From NCBI RefSeq assembly GCF_003058195.1, contig NZ_QBUH01000005.1, positions 372,001 through 436,000 on the forward strand: a stretch of DNA of 64,000 nucleotides, given 5' to 3'. The stretch's first letter is position 1. Each line of letters opens with the position of its first letter. Under the pieces are notes generated by a model. That model was not told where the DNA came from, did not search any database, and worked only from the letters and a program-made list of their open reading frames with translations. A program made the position numbers and the translations under genes. Shown one piece after another: positions 35,331 to 43,551 of this stretch. This stretch comes from Elizabethkingia sp. YR214. GTDB taxonomy: Bacteria; Bacteroidota; Bacteroidia; Flavobacteriales; Weeksellaceae.

Positions 35331-36251
35331 ATGAGAAGTACAAACACCAAAGGCTTTCTTTTAGCACTTATTGCCGCTTCATTATGGGGAGTATCCGGCA
35401 CTTTCGGACAATTTTTATTTCAGCAAAGAGGGGTCAGTGTGGAATGGATGATTACAGTCCGCATGCTGATATCAGGCATTATTCTATTGCTTATCGGGGC
35501 TTTTGGTAAAAACCCCGACTTATTGGCCGTATGGAAGAATAAAAAAGATGCTCTGAAACTGGTATTATTCGGAATTACAGGTATGCTAATGGTTCAGTAT
35601 ACTTATTTTGCTGCTATTAAACATTCCAATGCTGCTACAGCTACAGTATTACAATATGCCGGACCGGTAATTATTGCGGTTTATCTTGCTATTAAAAATA
35701 GGAAAATCCCCAGATTTATTGATTTTGTAGCCATTGCTTTTGCAGTTCTTGGTACTTTTATATTAGTTACCCATGGCGATATGGGAAGGCTGAATATTTC
35801 ATCTACCGCATTATTCTTTGGTATAGCTTCGGCTTTTGCTCTTGCTATTTACACACTGCAACCTATAGCCCTGCTTAACAAATATAATTCGGCGGTAATC
35901 ATTGGTTGGGGAATGCTGATTGGTGGTATTGCTTTCTCATTTGTAAAGGCACCGTGGCAGGCCGAAGGACATTGGGATACACAATCCTATCTTTATACAG
36001 CCTTCATCGTAATATTCGGAACATTAATTCCTTTCTATTTTTATCTGACAGCTGTTCAGCTTATTGGCGGGCAAAAAAGCAGTCTTCTGGCATCCGGCGA
36101 ACCTTTGTCAGCAACAATTATTGCTGTAATGTGGTTACATGTACCTTTTACGTACATCGACTGGATCGGAAGTTTACTCATTATATCTACAATATTCCTG
36201 CTAAGCTACGAAACCAAAAAAGAAAAAAGCCTGCGTCTGTCGGGTACCTGA
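35331..36251 (+). CDS. EamA/DMT-family transporter
   Basis: 306 residues, ten transmembrane helices in two EamA repeats (about 8-145 and 155-295). RhaT/YdcZ/RarD-like exporters of amino acids or metabolites. Family marks: ASLWGVSGTFGQFLF in helix 1, TVLQYAGPVIIAVYLAI closing repeat 1, and GEPLSATIIAVMWLHVPFT near the end. Divergent from the Lrp-type regulator, 129 bases apart, so likely its target. Substrate unknown. Confidence 0.92.
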   Translation: MRSTNTKGFLLALIAASLWGVSGTFGQFLFQQRGVSVEWMITVRMLISGIILLLIGAFGKNPDLLAVWKNKKDALKLVLFGITGMLMVQYTYFAAIKHSNAATATVLQYAGPVIIAVYLAIKNRKIPRFIDFVAIAFAVLGTFILVTHGDMGRLNISSTALFFGIASAFALAIYTLQPIALLNKYNSAVIIGWGMLIGGIAFSFVKAPWQAEGHWDTQSYLYTAFIVIFGTLIPFYFYLTAVQLIGGQKSSLLASGEPLSATIIAVMWLHVPFTYIDWIGSLLIISTIFLLSYETKKEKSLRLSGT

Positions 36252-36282
36252 TCCTCTATAAGCTTCAGGTTTTGGTCAAAAC

Positions 36283-37239
36283 TTATTCACACTTTGCTAC
36301 GAATACTGATCCGGGAAGAGGTTTAAATTCTGGAACTGTTTTATTCTCAGATTTTATTTTGTCAAACTTCATTAAAACATCGGTATAATGAAAGTCATCA
36401 CTTTTATAATTTAAGCTTTTGGCTGGTGTATAAGGATTGACATAGACATTACGTACCGGATCATATTTGTATTGAGATATATCTATTTTTTCGGACATAT
36501 CATCATTAGTATTGTAAGCATAATTGACAAGTTTAAAATCTACATTATAAGCCATATCAAATGATTCTTCTAAAAACTGAAGCTCTTTTTCATTTTTAAA
36601 GAATTCTTTTATATTCTGCTTTTTAACAATTCCACCATCCGCATCGGATAAAGATTTTAACCCTTCTTTTTTTATCTCAAACCTGAATGGATTATAAAAA
36701 AGACTCGGACTCATATATTGCACAATAAAATCGTTATATCCTGCTGTCTGGAAGTGCTGCATTATGTTTGGCACGTCCATCTGAGAAGGATTTTCTGATT
36801 TCGTCTGATCTATAAAAGTCAAAATTTCGGGAAGCTCTTTGGAGCGATGTACATAAGGATAGTCAAAACAGTTTGCTTCTTTATTAAAAAGACGCTTCAT
36901 TTTATTTGGAAAGGCACCAATATAAATGTCATTAGAAGGATCATTTCCGGAAACCATTAACCGCATTTCACCTTTAATATCCGGATTTTTTCTGGCATAA
37001 AGATAAAACGATGCATCAGGATTTTTAGGTGTTAGTGTGATTATATTTTTATCAGTGCTCCATTTTCCCTTTATCAGTGTACCCATAGCAACAACAAGGA
37101 ATGTACTGTCTTTTTTGAGAATAAAAGAAACACCGCCCTTATTATAAACGCCCTCAATATCTGTATTTTTATATTAAGCAGATGTCAATACACTTGATAT
37201 CAAAAGTAATATAACATATAACCTTGCCATAGTTTTCAT
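36283..37239 (-). pseudogene. secreted protein gene interrupted by an in-frame TAA just after the signal peptide
   Basis: Reading from the ATG at 37237-37239 gives a clean signal peptide (MKTMARLYVILLLISSVLTSA), then TAA (37174-37176). The same frame continues without break for 296 codons (YKNTDIEGVYNKGGVSFILK...) to 36283. A single C-to-T change from CAA would restore the common A-Q cleavage site, so I read this as a recent nonsense mutation or a sequence error. An internal ATG at 37086 starts a 267-residue frame, but it would lack export. The mature part has no recognised domain; it looks like a globular exported protein. No partner is obvious. Confidence 0.72.
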
Positions 37240-37343
37240 ACACTTGCTTTTATTGATTAAATATATGTTTTTTATTATGTTCCGGATGCAAAAAGCATAT
37301 CTTTATTCAGCATAAAATCTAACCTTTAACTAAAATACTTTTT

Positions 37344-37772
37344 ATGAAGATCGAAACCAGTTCAGTAATTACAGAGAATCATGATGAAATCATAACCGGC
37401 TTTCTAAATCAGTACAATCAGGAGCGTGCTGTTTCTTTTGAAGATGAAATTAATGAAGATGTCGAAATTGTAATCTATGATAACGGAAAGGTTGTTGGCG
37501 GAATCATTGGCCGTTCTTTGTGGGGCACATTAGAAATAAAACGCCTGGCTGTTCACCCGGACTACAGACACAAAGGTATAGGATCTAAACTGATATCTGC
37601 AGCAGAAACAGAGGCCAAAAGAAGAAAATGCAATTACCTGAGCTTAAATACATTTTCATATCAGGCTCCGGAATTTTATGAAAGATTAGGCTTTATAAAG
37701 ATTGGAACCGAACAGGATTTCCCACGTGGGTTTTCCCGTTATTTTTATCAAAAGAAAATTATCTTTATTTAG
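37344..37772 (+). CDS. GNAT-family N-acetyltransferase
   Basis: 142 residues. The acetyl-CoA site is VHPDYRHKGIGSKLISAAE (motif A, R-x-x-G-x-G), preceded by the LEIKRLAV strand; the C-terminal FYERLGFIKIG is motif B. The N-terminal DNGKVVGGIIGRSLWG strands are typical. Substrate unknown. Not closely similar to the two GNAT paralogues at 16.6-17.7 kb. Stands alone. Confidence 0.92.
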   Translation: MKIETSSVITENHDEIITGFLNQYNQERAVSFEDEINEDVEIVIYDNGKVVGGIIGRSLWGTLEIKRLAVHPDYRHKGIGSKLISAAETEAKRRKCNYLSLNTFSYQAPEFYERLGFIKIGTEQDFPRGFSRYFYQKKIIFI

Positions 37773-37892
37773 GCGAGTTAAAAATTTTATTTCCTAAAGA
37801 AAATCAGTCATTCACACTCCTTATTAGGCAGATTATTACCTAAATTTACGTAAATATCAAAATTCTTATTTCTCAAATACTATTTACAAAAA

Positions 37893-38591
37893 ATGACACA
37901 TCATCATTTAGAAAAACATTATGTAAATCGTGTAGGATGGCTAAGAGCGGCTGTTCTTGGGGCTAATGACGGTATTCTGTCCACAACCAGCATCACAATT
38001 GGTGTGGCTGCTGCTACGCCTTCCAGAGAAGCAATTATACTGGCTGCACTGGCAGGTCTTGTTGCTGGTGCAATGTCAATGGCTGCGGGAGAATATGTAT
38101 CGGTAAGCTCTCAGGCCGATACAGAAAAAGCTGATTTGGAAAGGGAAGCTAAAGAATTGGAACGTATTCCTGAAATAGAGCTAAAAGAACTGGCTAAAAT
38201 ATATGAAAGCCGTGGTCTAAACCCTGAACTGGCTCTAAAGGTCGCTGAAGAATTAACTCAGCACGATGCTTTAGAAGCTCATGCCCGTGACGAATTAGGT
38301 ATTAACGAGATTACAACAGCAAGACCTTTGCAGGCTGCAGCTTCCTCATTTGCGTCGTTTACCGTAGGGGCAATATTACCGTTTCTGGTGGCTATATTTG
38401 CACCTATCCCTCAAATGCTTTATTATGAATATGGCTTTTCCATTATATTTCTTATGATTCTTGGTGCCGTCGCTGCTAAAGCCGGAGGTTCTAAAATAAG
38501 TACTGCGGTGATAAGAATTTGTTTCTGGGGTACTGCTGCTATGGCACTAACTGCACTAGTCGGCTATTTATTCGGAGTCAATGCTTCTTAA
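37893..38591 (+). CDS. VIT1/CCC1-family iron/manganese transporter
   Basis: 232 residues. Typical start HHLEKHYVNRVGWLRAAVLGANDGILST, then five helices with MSMAAGEYVSVSSQADTEKADLERE, the loop that carries metal-binding Glu residues, and ELTQHDALEAHARDELGI. The family moves Fe2+ or Mn2+ out of the cytosol. C-terminal helices AGGSKISTAVIRICFWG complete it. A small EamA gene follows 18 bases later. Confidence 0.94.
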   Translation: MTHHHLEKHYVNRVGWLRAAVLGANDGILSTTSITIGVAAATPSREAIILAALAGLVAGAMSMAAGEYVSVSSQADTEKADLEREAKELERIPEIELKELAKIYESRGLNPELALKVAEELTQHDALEAHARDELGINEITTARPLQAAASSFASFTVGAILPFLVAIFAPIPQMLYYEYGFSIIFLMILGAVAAKAGGSKISTAVIRICFWGTAAMALTALVGYLFGVNAS

Positions 38592-38609
38592 ACTAAATAT
38601 TAATTTGTG

Positions 38610-39026
38610 ATGTGGTGGATCTATGCACTTCTCTCTGCTTTATTTGCTTCTCTTACAGCAATATTTGCCAAAATAGGTGTTTCTAATATAAATTCTAACC
38701 TTGCTACTGCAATTCGTACAGTGGTTGTACTGGTTATGATATGGGGAATTGTTATTTTCCGTGGGGAGACAAAAGGAATAGTCAGTCTCTCGAAAACCAA
38801 TATTATATTTTTAGCAATATCCGGAATAGCAACCGGATTATCCTGGATATTCTATTTTAAAGCTTTACAAATGGGAGACGTATCTAAAGTAGCTCCTATA
38901 GACAAATTAAGTATAGCTCTCACTATTATATTGGCTGCTGTATTTCTGCGCGAATCTATAGACACCAAAACAGCAATTGGTGCAGGATTAATTATTGCCG
39001 GAACAATTGTTTTATTACTAAAGTAA
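38610..39026 (+). CDS. single-repeat EamA-type small transporter
   Basis: 138 residues with about five helices, one EamA repeat only (MWWIYALLSALFASLTAIFAKIGV...GAGLIIAGTIVLLLK). Such half-size DMT proteins work as homodimers; substrate unknown. Start taken at the ATG 38610; an overlapping GTG three bases earlier is possible. The last base of its stop codon abuts the first base of the opposite gene's stop codon. Confidence 0.9.
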   Translation: MWWIYALLSALFASLTAIFAKIGVSNINSNLATAIRTVVVLVMIWGIVIFRGETKGIVSLSKTNIIFLAISGIATGLSWIFYFKALQMGDVSKVAPIDKLSIALTIILAAVFLRESIDTKTAIGAGLIIAGTIVLLLK

Positions 39027-39260
39027 TTAGTTCTGTGATAACTTCTCAGCGAATGTTTTATTGAAGACTTCTTTATCTTCTTTCAACTGCTCTATTGTTT
39101 GTGGCAATATATAAGTCGTTACAACCTTTTCATCCTTGTCCAGAAAGATAATCTGCTTCTCTTCTCCATCTATCATTTTCTCGAAAACGTCCCACATAGA
39201 AGCATCCTGTAGCTTCAGTAATTCAAAAAACTCCTCGGTTCTTATCTGAATATTTTTCAT
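39027..39260 (-). CDS. small acidic protein of unknown function
   Basis: 77 residues, no signal peptide: MKNIQIRTEEFFELLKLQDA...VFEKMIDGEEKQIIFLDKDEKVVTTYILPQ... A beta-rich middle flanked by helices. No family recognised; the size would suit an adaptor or antitoxin, but nothing supports that. Directly abuts the EamA gene tail to tail and lies 19 bases upstream of the MauG gene end on the opposite flank. Real-gene status rests on the clean frame and lack of overlap. Confidence 0.55.
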   Translation of the reverse strand: MKNIQIRTEEFFELLKLQDASMWDVFEKMIDGEEKQIIFLDKDEKVVTTYILPQTIEQLKEDKEVFNKTFAEKLSQN

Positions 39261-39279
39261 GCTGCAAAAATAAAAAAGC

Positions 39280-41085
39280 TTATTGATCTGTCAAAGCTCC
39301 CATGAAGGATATAATTTTATTTTTTTCTTCCGGTGTAAGATTCAACTGATCTTCGGGCAATGTTTGATTATCTAACTTGAAACCAAAACCTTTTCCGCCT
39401 CCCTGATTGTAAAAATCCATTACATCCATTAGTGTAGGATAGCCACCATTGTGCATATAAGGCCCTGTTTGTGTAATATTACGCAGCGTAGGAGTTTTAA
39501 AAGCAAATTGCAACTGTCCAATAGTTTCATGAAAGCGACCACGACCCAAATCTGAATCCAGTTTTTTATTTTTACTATTTTCTGCAACACCTAATACTTC
39601 AGATTCCGTTTTAGAAAATTCCGGAGGTACTGTACCGTTAAAAAGCGGAATAAAATGACAGGTGGCACACTTCCCCTTTCCAACAAATAAGTTAAAACCT
39701 TCTTTCTCTGCTTTCGTTAATGTTTCTTTTCCTCGAAATTGTTGATCGAATCTGGAATTAAATACAGACAGAGAACGAATATAACTTGCCAAAGCATTTT
39801 TCACCTGCCAATCTTCAATTGCTTTTTCTTTTTTATATACTCTTTGAAACTCTTCTGTATAAAACTTATCTTTATTAAGCTTTACAACAATATCTTTCAG
39901 ATTTCCGTGCATTTCTTCTTTATTTGAAATTACGTCTACACTTTGCCCTTCAAGATCTTCCCTGCGCATATCCCAAAATTGTCCGTGTTGGAAATTGGCA
40001 TAATTAAGTGAGGGAGCATTTCTTAATAAAGGATTTCCTGCCAAAGATGCTGACTTAGGCAATCCATCTGTAAAAGCTTTTTCGGGTAAATGACAGGAGA
40101 CACAAGCTCTTTGATTATTTCCTGATAATCTTTTTTCATAAAAAAGTTTTTCACCAAGGTTTGCTTTAGCATCAGTTAGTTTATAATCCTGTCCCGGAAC
40201 AAATGCATCTGCATTAAAGGCATTCTGAGCAAAAATTGTCGGAGCTATATCTTTCACTACTTTTCCCACTTCTACATTAGGAATTTTATCCGCATTTTTC
40301 AGCTCAAATAGCTTTTCAGAAATTGTATTCAGATGCTGGGTAATGAATGTTAAATAATCGAATTGGTTTCTATTAGAACCAGATTTTTTAATAAAAGATT
40401 TCGCTTGGATAATGGCTACATGTAAAGCTTTTAATTCTTTTTTAGATTGAATATTCTTCTCCAGTATTTTCAATGCAGATTCTACCCCATTCAGGGAATA
40501 TATAACTTCAGTAATTGCTTTTCCGGAAACAGGCGTATCAAATCCGGTGACACCAAGTGTTGTAATTCTGAATATTTCAGAACGAAGCGCATCGAAAGTT
40601 TGCGAAAGGTTAATCTGATTGACATCGAAATAAGTCTCGATTGCTGTAGATTTATTTTGTAGTTTTTTTAGATATCTCAAGACCTGCTCTCTATTTTCTT
40701 CTTCATATTGGGGATAAAAATATTCTTCAAGAACCTGCAATCCTTCGGCTTCCAGAATTGTATTTTCTTCAATTTCCACCTCATCCAGTGCAGGCCCGTT
40801 TACGAATCGCTCTGTATGTGGCTGAAAATAAGCAACAGCCCATTCCATTTTTTTATATTCAGCCCGAAGATCATCAAACTGCTTTTGTAGAACACCTGCA
40901 TTTATATTACCCCTTTGTACTTCTGTTATCAACTGTTGTATTTTCTGTTGAAAGCTGAGATTGGTTACCAAAATATATTTCTGAACACTTCCTAAATGTT
41001 CAGAAACAGGTTCTGGATTATTTTTTTTACAGGCAAATATGACTAGTAATAACAAGATTGATAGTGAGTATAAAAGCTTTTTCAT
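39280..41085 (-). CDS. lipoprotein di-haem cytochrome c peroxidase, MauG/CcpA type, with long N-terminal helical domain
   Basis: 601 residues from the ATG at 41083-41085. Lipoprotein signal with lipobox Cys19 (LLVIFAC). Residues ~30-290 form an all-helical region not normal for CcpA. The C-terminal ~310 residues carry two c-type haem sites, CVSCH (328-332) and CATCH (473-477), plus the RNAPSLNYANF and KTPTLRNITQTGPYMHNGG motifs of bacterial di-haem peroxidases. It should reduce H2O2 or carry out MauG-like oxidation in the periplasm. The upstream gene encodes a PhoX-like lipoprotein, 63 bases away across a hairpin. Confidence 0.92.
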   Translation of the reverse strand: MKKLLYSLSILLLLVIFACKKNNPEPVSEHLGSVQKYILVTNLSFQQKIQQLITEVQRGNINAGVLQKQFDDLRAEYKKMEWAVAYFQPHTERFVNGPALDEVEIEENTILEAEGLQVLEEYFYPQYEEENREQVLRYLKKLQNKSTAIETYFDVNQINLSQTFDALRSEIFRITTLGVTGFDTPVSGKAITEVIYSLNGVESALKILEKNIQSKKELKALHVAIIQAKSFIKKSGSNRNQFDYLTFITQHLNTISEKLFELKNADKIPNVEVGKVVKDIAPTIFAQNAFNADAFVPGQDYKLTDAKANLGEKLFYEKRLSGNNQRACVSCHLPEKAFTDGLPKSASLAGNPLLRNAPSLNYANFQHGQFWDMRREDLEGQSVDVISNKEEMHGNLKDIVVKLNKDKFYTEEFQRVYKKEKAIEDWQVKNALASYIRSLSVFNSRFDQQFRGKETLTKAEKEGFNLFVGKGKCATCHFIPLFNGTVPPEFSKTESEVLGVAENSKNKKLDSDLGRGRFHETIGQLQFAFKTPTLRNITQTGPYMHNGGYPTLMDVMDFYNQGGGKGFGFKLDNQTLPEDQLNLTPEEKNKIISFMGALTDQ

Positions 41086-41099
41086 GGAAAAATATAAAA

Positions 41100-41132
41100 T
41101 TGCCTGAAACACCGTATAAATGCTTCAGGCAA
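41100..41132 (-). terminator. intercistronic hairpin between PhoX-like and MauG genes
   Basis: 8-bp stem TGCCTGAA/TTCAGGCA (41101-41108/41124-41131) around a 15-nt loop; on the minus strand it is followed by ATTTTATATTTTT. Either a terminator of the PhoX-like gene or a partial attenuator before the MauG gene. Confidence 0.5.
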
Positions 41133-41148
41133 AAAGTAAAATAAAAAA

Positions 41149-42627
41149 TTATCGTTGTACGTTGCGGATAAGAACAATTTGTCCTCCTTCCTTATTATTA
41201 TTCACCCCGGCTCCATCTGCATTAACAAATTTGGAACTTTGCCATGTATGTGAGTGAATGTTAACCGCAAAGGTATTTGGTATACCAATAACATCTGAAA
41301 CATCTACCATAGCACCAAACTCCCAAGATCCAAACTTCTGTAAGTTTCCAGATTGATTGTAAGCTGTCTGCCATGCACTGTTATTCCTATCATGTTTCAT
41401 GTTTAACCAAGGCTTATATGTTTTGGACGCAATACTGTACTGCCAGATATACGAATCGTGTGCAGCTGCTTTGTAATAAGAGTCTCCGTCTTCCTGGATG
41501 TAAACATAATTTTCTGTTACACAAAGATTATCAGGATTGATTAGATTTCTACCCGGATCTGAATCTCCTTCTGCAACTACTTCTAGCTTACCTGTCAGCA
41601 TATTATTAGAATTAAGCACAAGTTTGTAAACTCTCCCCCACATAGTGAATCCTTCTGTTGGCATTGAACCATCAGCAGACTGACCTGTGGCTGTAAAGTA
41701 AATCTCGCGTCCATTACCTTTACCTTTTCTGTAGTCTACATCTTCAACACGGGAAAAACGAATTGCCTGATTATCTATATTTTTTTGGTTAATCTCTTTA
41801 CCTGTTAGGTTTTTAGCATTCGGAATTTCAACAAACTCTACATCGTATGAGCTTCCTTTTTTAATATTAGTCTCTGTATAATCATTATCTTTTCTTTTTA
41901 ATGAATATAGTTTTCCGTTATCTAAATCGCCTTGTCTGTCTGCAACATACATTATCAGCTGCCCGGCGGACTGATGTTTTGTATCATAACTTTGATCTTC
42001 ACCTATTACTATATATGATTTTCCATTAGATACATCGGAAGGTAATGGCACCGCATTTTCCATAGAAGCTTTACCTAAAGCGGGCTTGACTCTGGACTTA
42101 TCAGATTTTTGTCCTGCACTACCTAAAGGATTGATCGCATGTACCATACTTTCCTCTCCAGATTCACCCGCTGTTAAAAACGCACTAAATCCGTGTTCCT
42201 GAGGTGTTGCAAGAGTTGCAGAACACAATCTTGTAATTCCTCCGATTCCATCTACTATATATTCGCCTTTTACAGGTTTGAAAGTTTTATCCAAATAAAC
42301 TCTGGAAACCGATTGAGTGATTTCGTGGTTGGTAATCATAATATACCCTTCTCCTGTAGGATCTTTCATAATCCCCATTCCATCTGGTTGTCCGGCGAAA
42401 ACGAAATCAGGAGTGTCCTTTAACACATCCGAACTTGAGATTAGTGTAGTAATATTAAGATTTTCAAATCCCGACATTGGATAAACAAATGCAGGTTCTT
42501 TGGAAAAATTCTCGAGTTTAATATTCGGATTTATTTGCTCACTAGGCTTGTCATTATCATTATTACAGCTAGATAATGCAAATGAAACAGCCGCTAAACC
42601 GAATAAGATTGTTTTTGTTCCTTTCAT
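41149..42627 (-). CDS. PhoX-like (DUF839) lipoprotein
   Basis: 492 residues; lipobox Cys21 (FALSSC). The body is a beta-propeller-like repeat of the DUF839/PhoX type: EGYIMITNHEITQS, GGITRLCSATLATP, SRVEDVDYRKGKGNGREIYFTATG, NLINPDNLCVTENYVYIQEDG. PhoX enzymes are calcium-iron alkaline phosphatases, but this lacks a clear Tat signal (no twin Arg) and goes out as a lipoprotein, so metal content and activity are uncertain. Likely on the outer membrane. Upstream of the MauG-type peroxidase gene. Confidence 0.75.
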   Translation of the reverse strand: MKGTKTILFGLAAVSFALSSCNNDNDKPSEQINPNIKLENFSKEPAFVYPMSGFENLNITTLISSSDVLKDTPDFVFAGQPDGMGIMKDPTGEGYIMITNHEITQSVSRVYLDKTFKPVKGEYIVDGIGGITRLCSATLATPQEHGFSAFLTAGESGEESMVHAINPLGSAGQKSDKSRVKPALGKASMENAVPLPSDVSNGKSYIVIGEDQSYDTKHQSAGQLIMYVADRQGDLDNGKLYSLKRKDNDYTETNIKKGSSYDVEFVEIPNAKNLTGKEINQKNIDNQAIRFSRVEDVDYRKGKGNGREIYFTATGQSADGSMPTEGFTMWGRVYKLVLNSNNMLTGKLEVVAEGDSDPGRNLINPDNLCVTENYVYIQEDGDSYYKAAAHDSYIWQYSIASKTYKPWLNMKHDRNNSAWQTAYNQSGNLQKFGSWEFGAMVDVSDVIGIPNTFAVNIHSHTWQSSKFVNADGAGVNNNKEGGQIVLIRNVQR

Positions 42628-42650
42628 TTTTATTTATTTTTATTTCCGGA

Positions 42651-42658
42651 CAAAAATA
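42651..42658 (-). promoter_or_regulatory. -7 promoter box of the PhoX-like gene
   Basis: TATTTTTG on the minus strand, 23 bases before the ATG at 42627. Confidence 0.6.
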
Positions 42659-42738
42659 TCTTTCCATTGTGAACTGAATTTTAACAAAATATTATAATAT
42701 ATTAAAAAAAGCTTAATTATATTGATTATAAATAAAAG

Positions 42739-42768
42739 AAGGCGTAAAACCCATAGATTTTACGCCTT
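42739..42768 (-). terminator. terminator of clpP
   Basis: 11-bp stem AAGGCGTAAAA/TTTTACGCCTT (42739-42749/42758-42768), 8-nt loop; on the minus strand TCTTTTATTT follows. Confidence 0.85.
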
Positions 42769-42797
42769 CCTTCTAAACAAATATGCTACGAAAAAAA

Positions 42798-43481
42798 TTA
42801 TTTTTCTTCTTTACGCTGTAATACCTCGTCTACCATACCGAAGCTTTTTGCTTCTTCGGAAGTCATCCAGTAATCTCTGTCGGAAGATTTCTCTACCCAT
42901 TCGTAAGTCTGACCTGAGTGGTGAGCGATAATATCGTATAATTCTGTTTTTAATTTCAACATTTCACGAAGGTTGATTTCCATATCGGAAGCCACCCCTT
43001 GAGCACCTCCGCTTGGCTGGTGAATCATAACTCTTGAATGCTTAAGAGCAGAACGCTTACCTTTTTCTCCGGCTACTAATAATACAGCACCCATAGACGC
43101 TGCCATACCTGTACAGATTGTAGCAACATCTGGTTTAATAATCTGCATTGTATCATATATTCCTAATCCGGCATATACACTACCTCCGGGAGAGTTGATA
43201 TAGATCTGAATATCTTTAGCTGGATCAGCACTTTCCAGGAATAATAGCTGAGCCGTTACAATGTTGGCAACCTGATCATCGATTCCTGTTCCAAGGAAGA
43301 TAATTCTGTCCATCATCAAACGGGAAAAAACGTCCATTTGCGCTACATTTAGACGACGCTCCTCCATAATGTATGGCGTTAAATTGGTTGGACCATATAT
43401 ACCCATATACTGATCAGCAGCAAGACCATTCACTCCAAGGTGTTTTACTGCGTAATCTCTAAATTCTTTTTTAATATCCAT
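42798..43481 (-). CDS. clpP: ATP-dependent Clp protease proteolytic subunit
   Basis: 227 residues; serine peptidase ring working with ClpX/ClpA. Catalytic Ser in GMAASMGAVLL, His in MIHQPSGGAQG, Asp in SDRDYWMTSEEA. QLLFLESADPAKDIQIYINSPGGSVYAGL is split over the handle region. Slightly longer N-terminus than E. coli, with a probable propeptide (...GLAADQYMGIYGPTNLTPYI). Followed by a terminator; upstream near-consensus TATATTCG at 43522-43529 may be its -7 box. No clpX adjacent. Confidence 0.97.
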   Translation of the reverse strand: MDIKKEFRDYAVKHLGVNGLAADQYMGIYGPTNLTPYIMEERRLNVAQMDVFSRLMMDRIIFLGTGIDDQVANIVTAQLLFLESADPAKDIQIYINSPGGSVYAGLGIYDTMQIIKPDVATICTGMAASMGAVLLVAGEKGKRSALKHSRVMIHQPSGGAQGVASDMEINLREMLKLKTELYDIIAHHSGQTYEWVEKSSDRDYWMTSEEAKSFGMVDEVLQRKEEK

Positions 43482-43551
43482 TGAATTAATTTTTCTATTG
43501 TGTTACTAATTTTGTTCCAAACGAATATACGGACATTCTGGCAGAAATTAA

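Noticed and set aside
37893-39026. Metal transporter plus small EamA gene as a novel two-component metal system
   Set aside because: Close spacing only; both are common stand-alone families and nothing ties them functionally.
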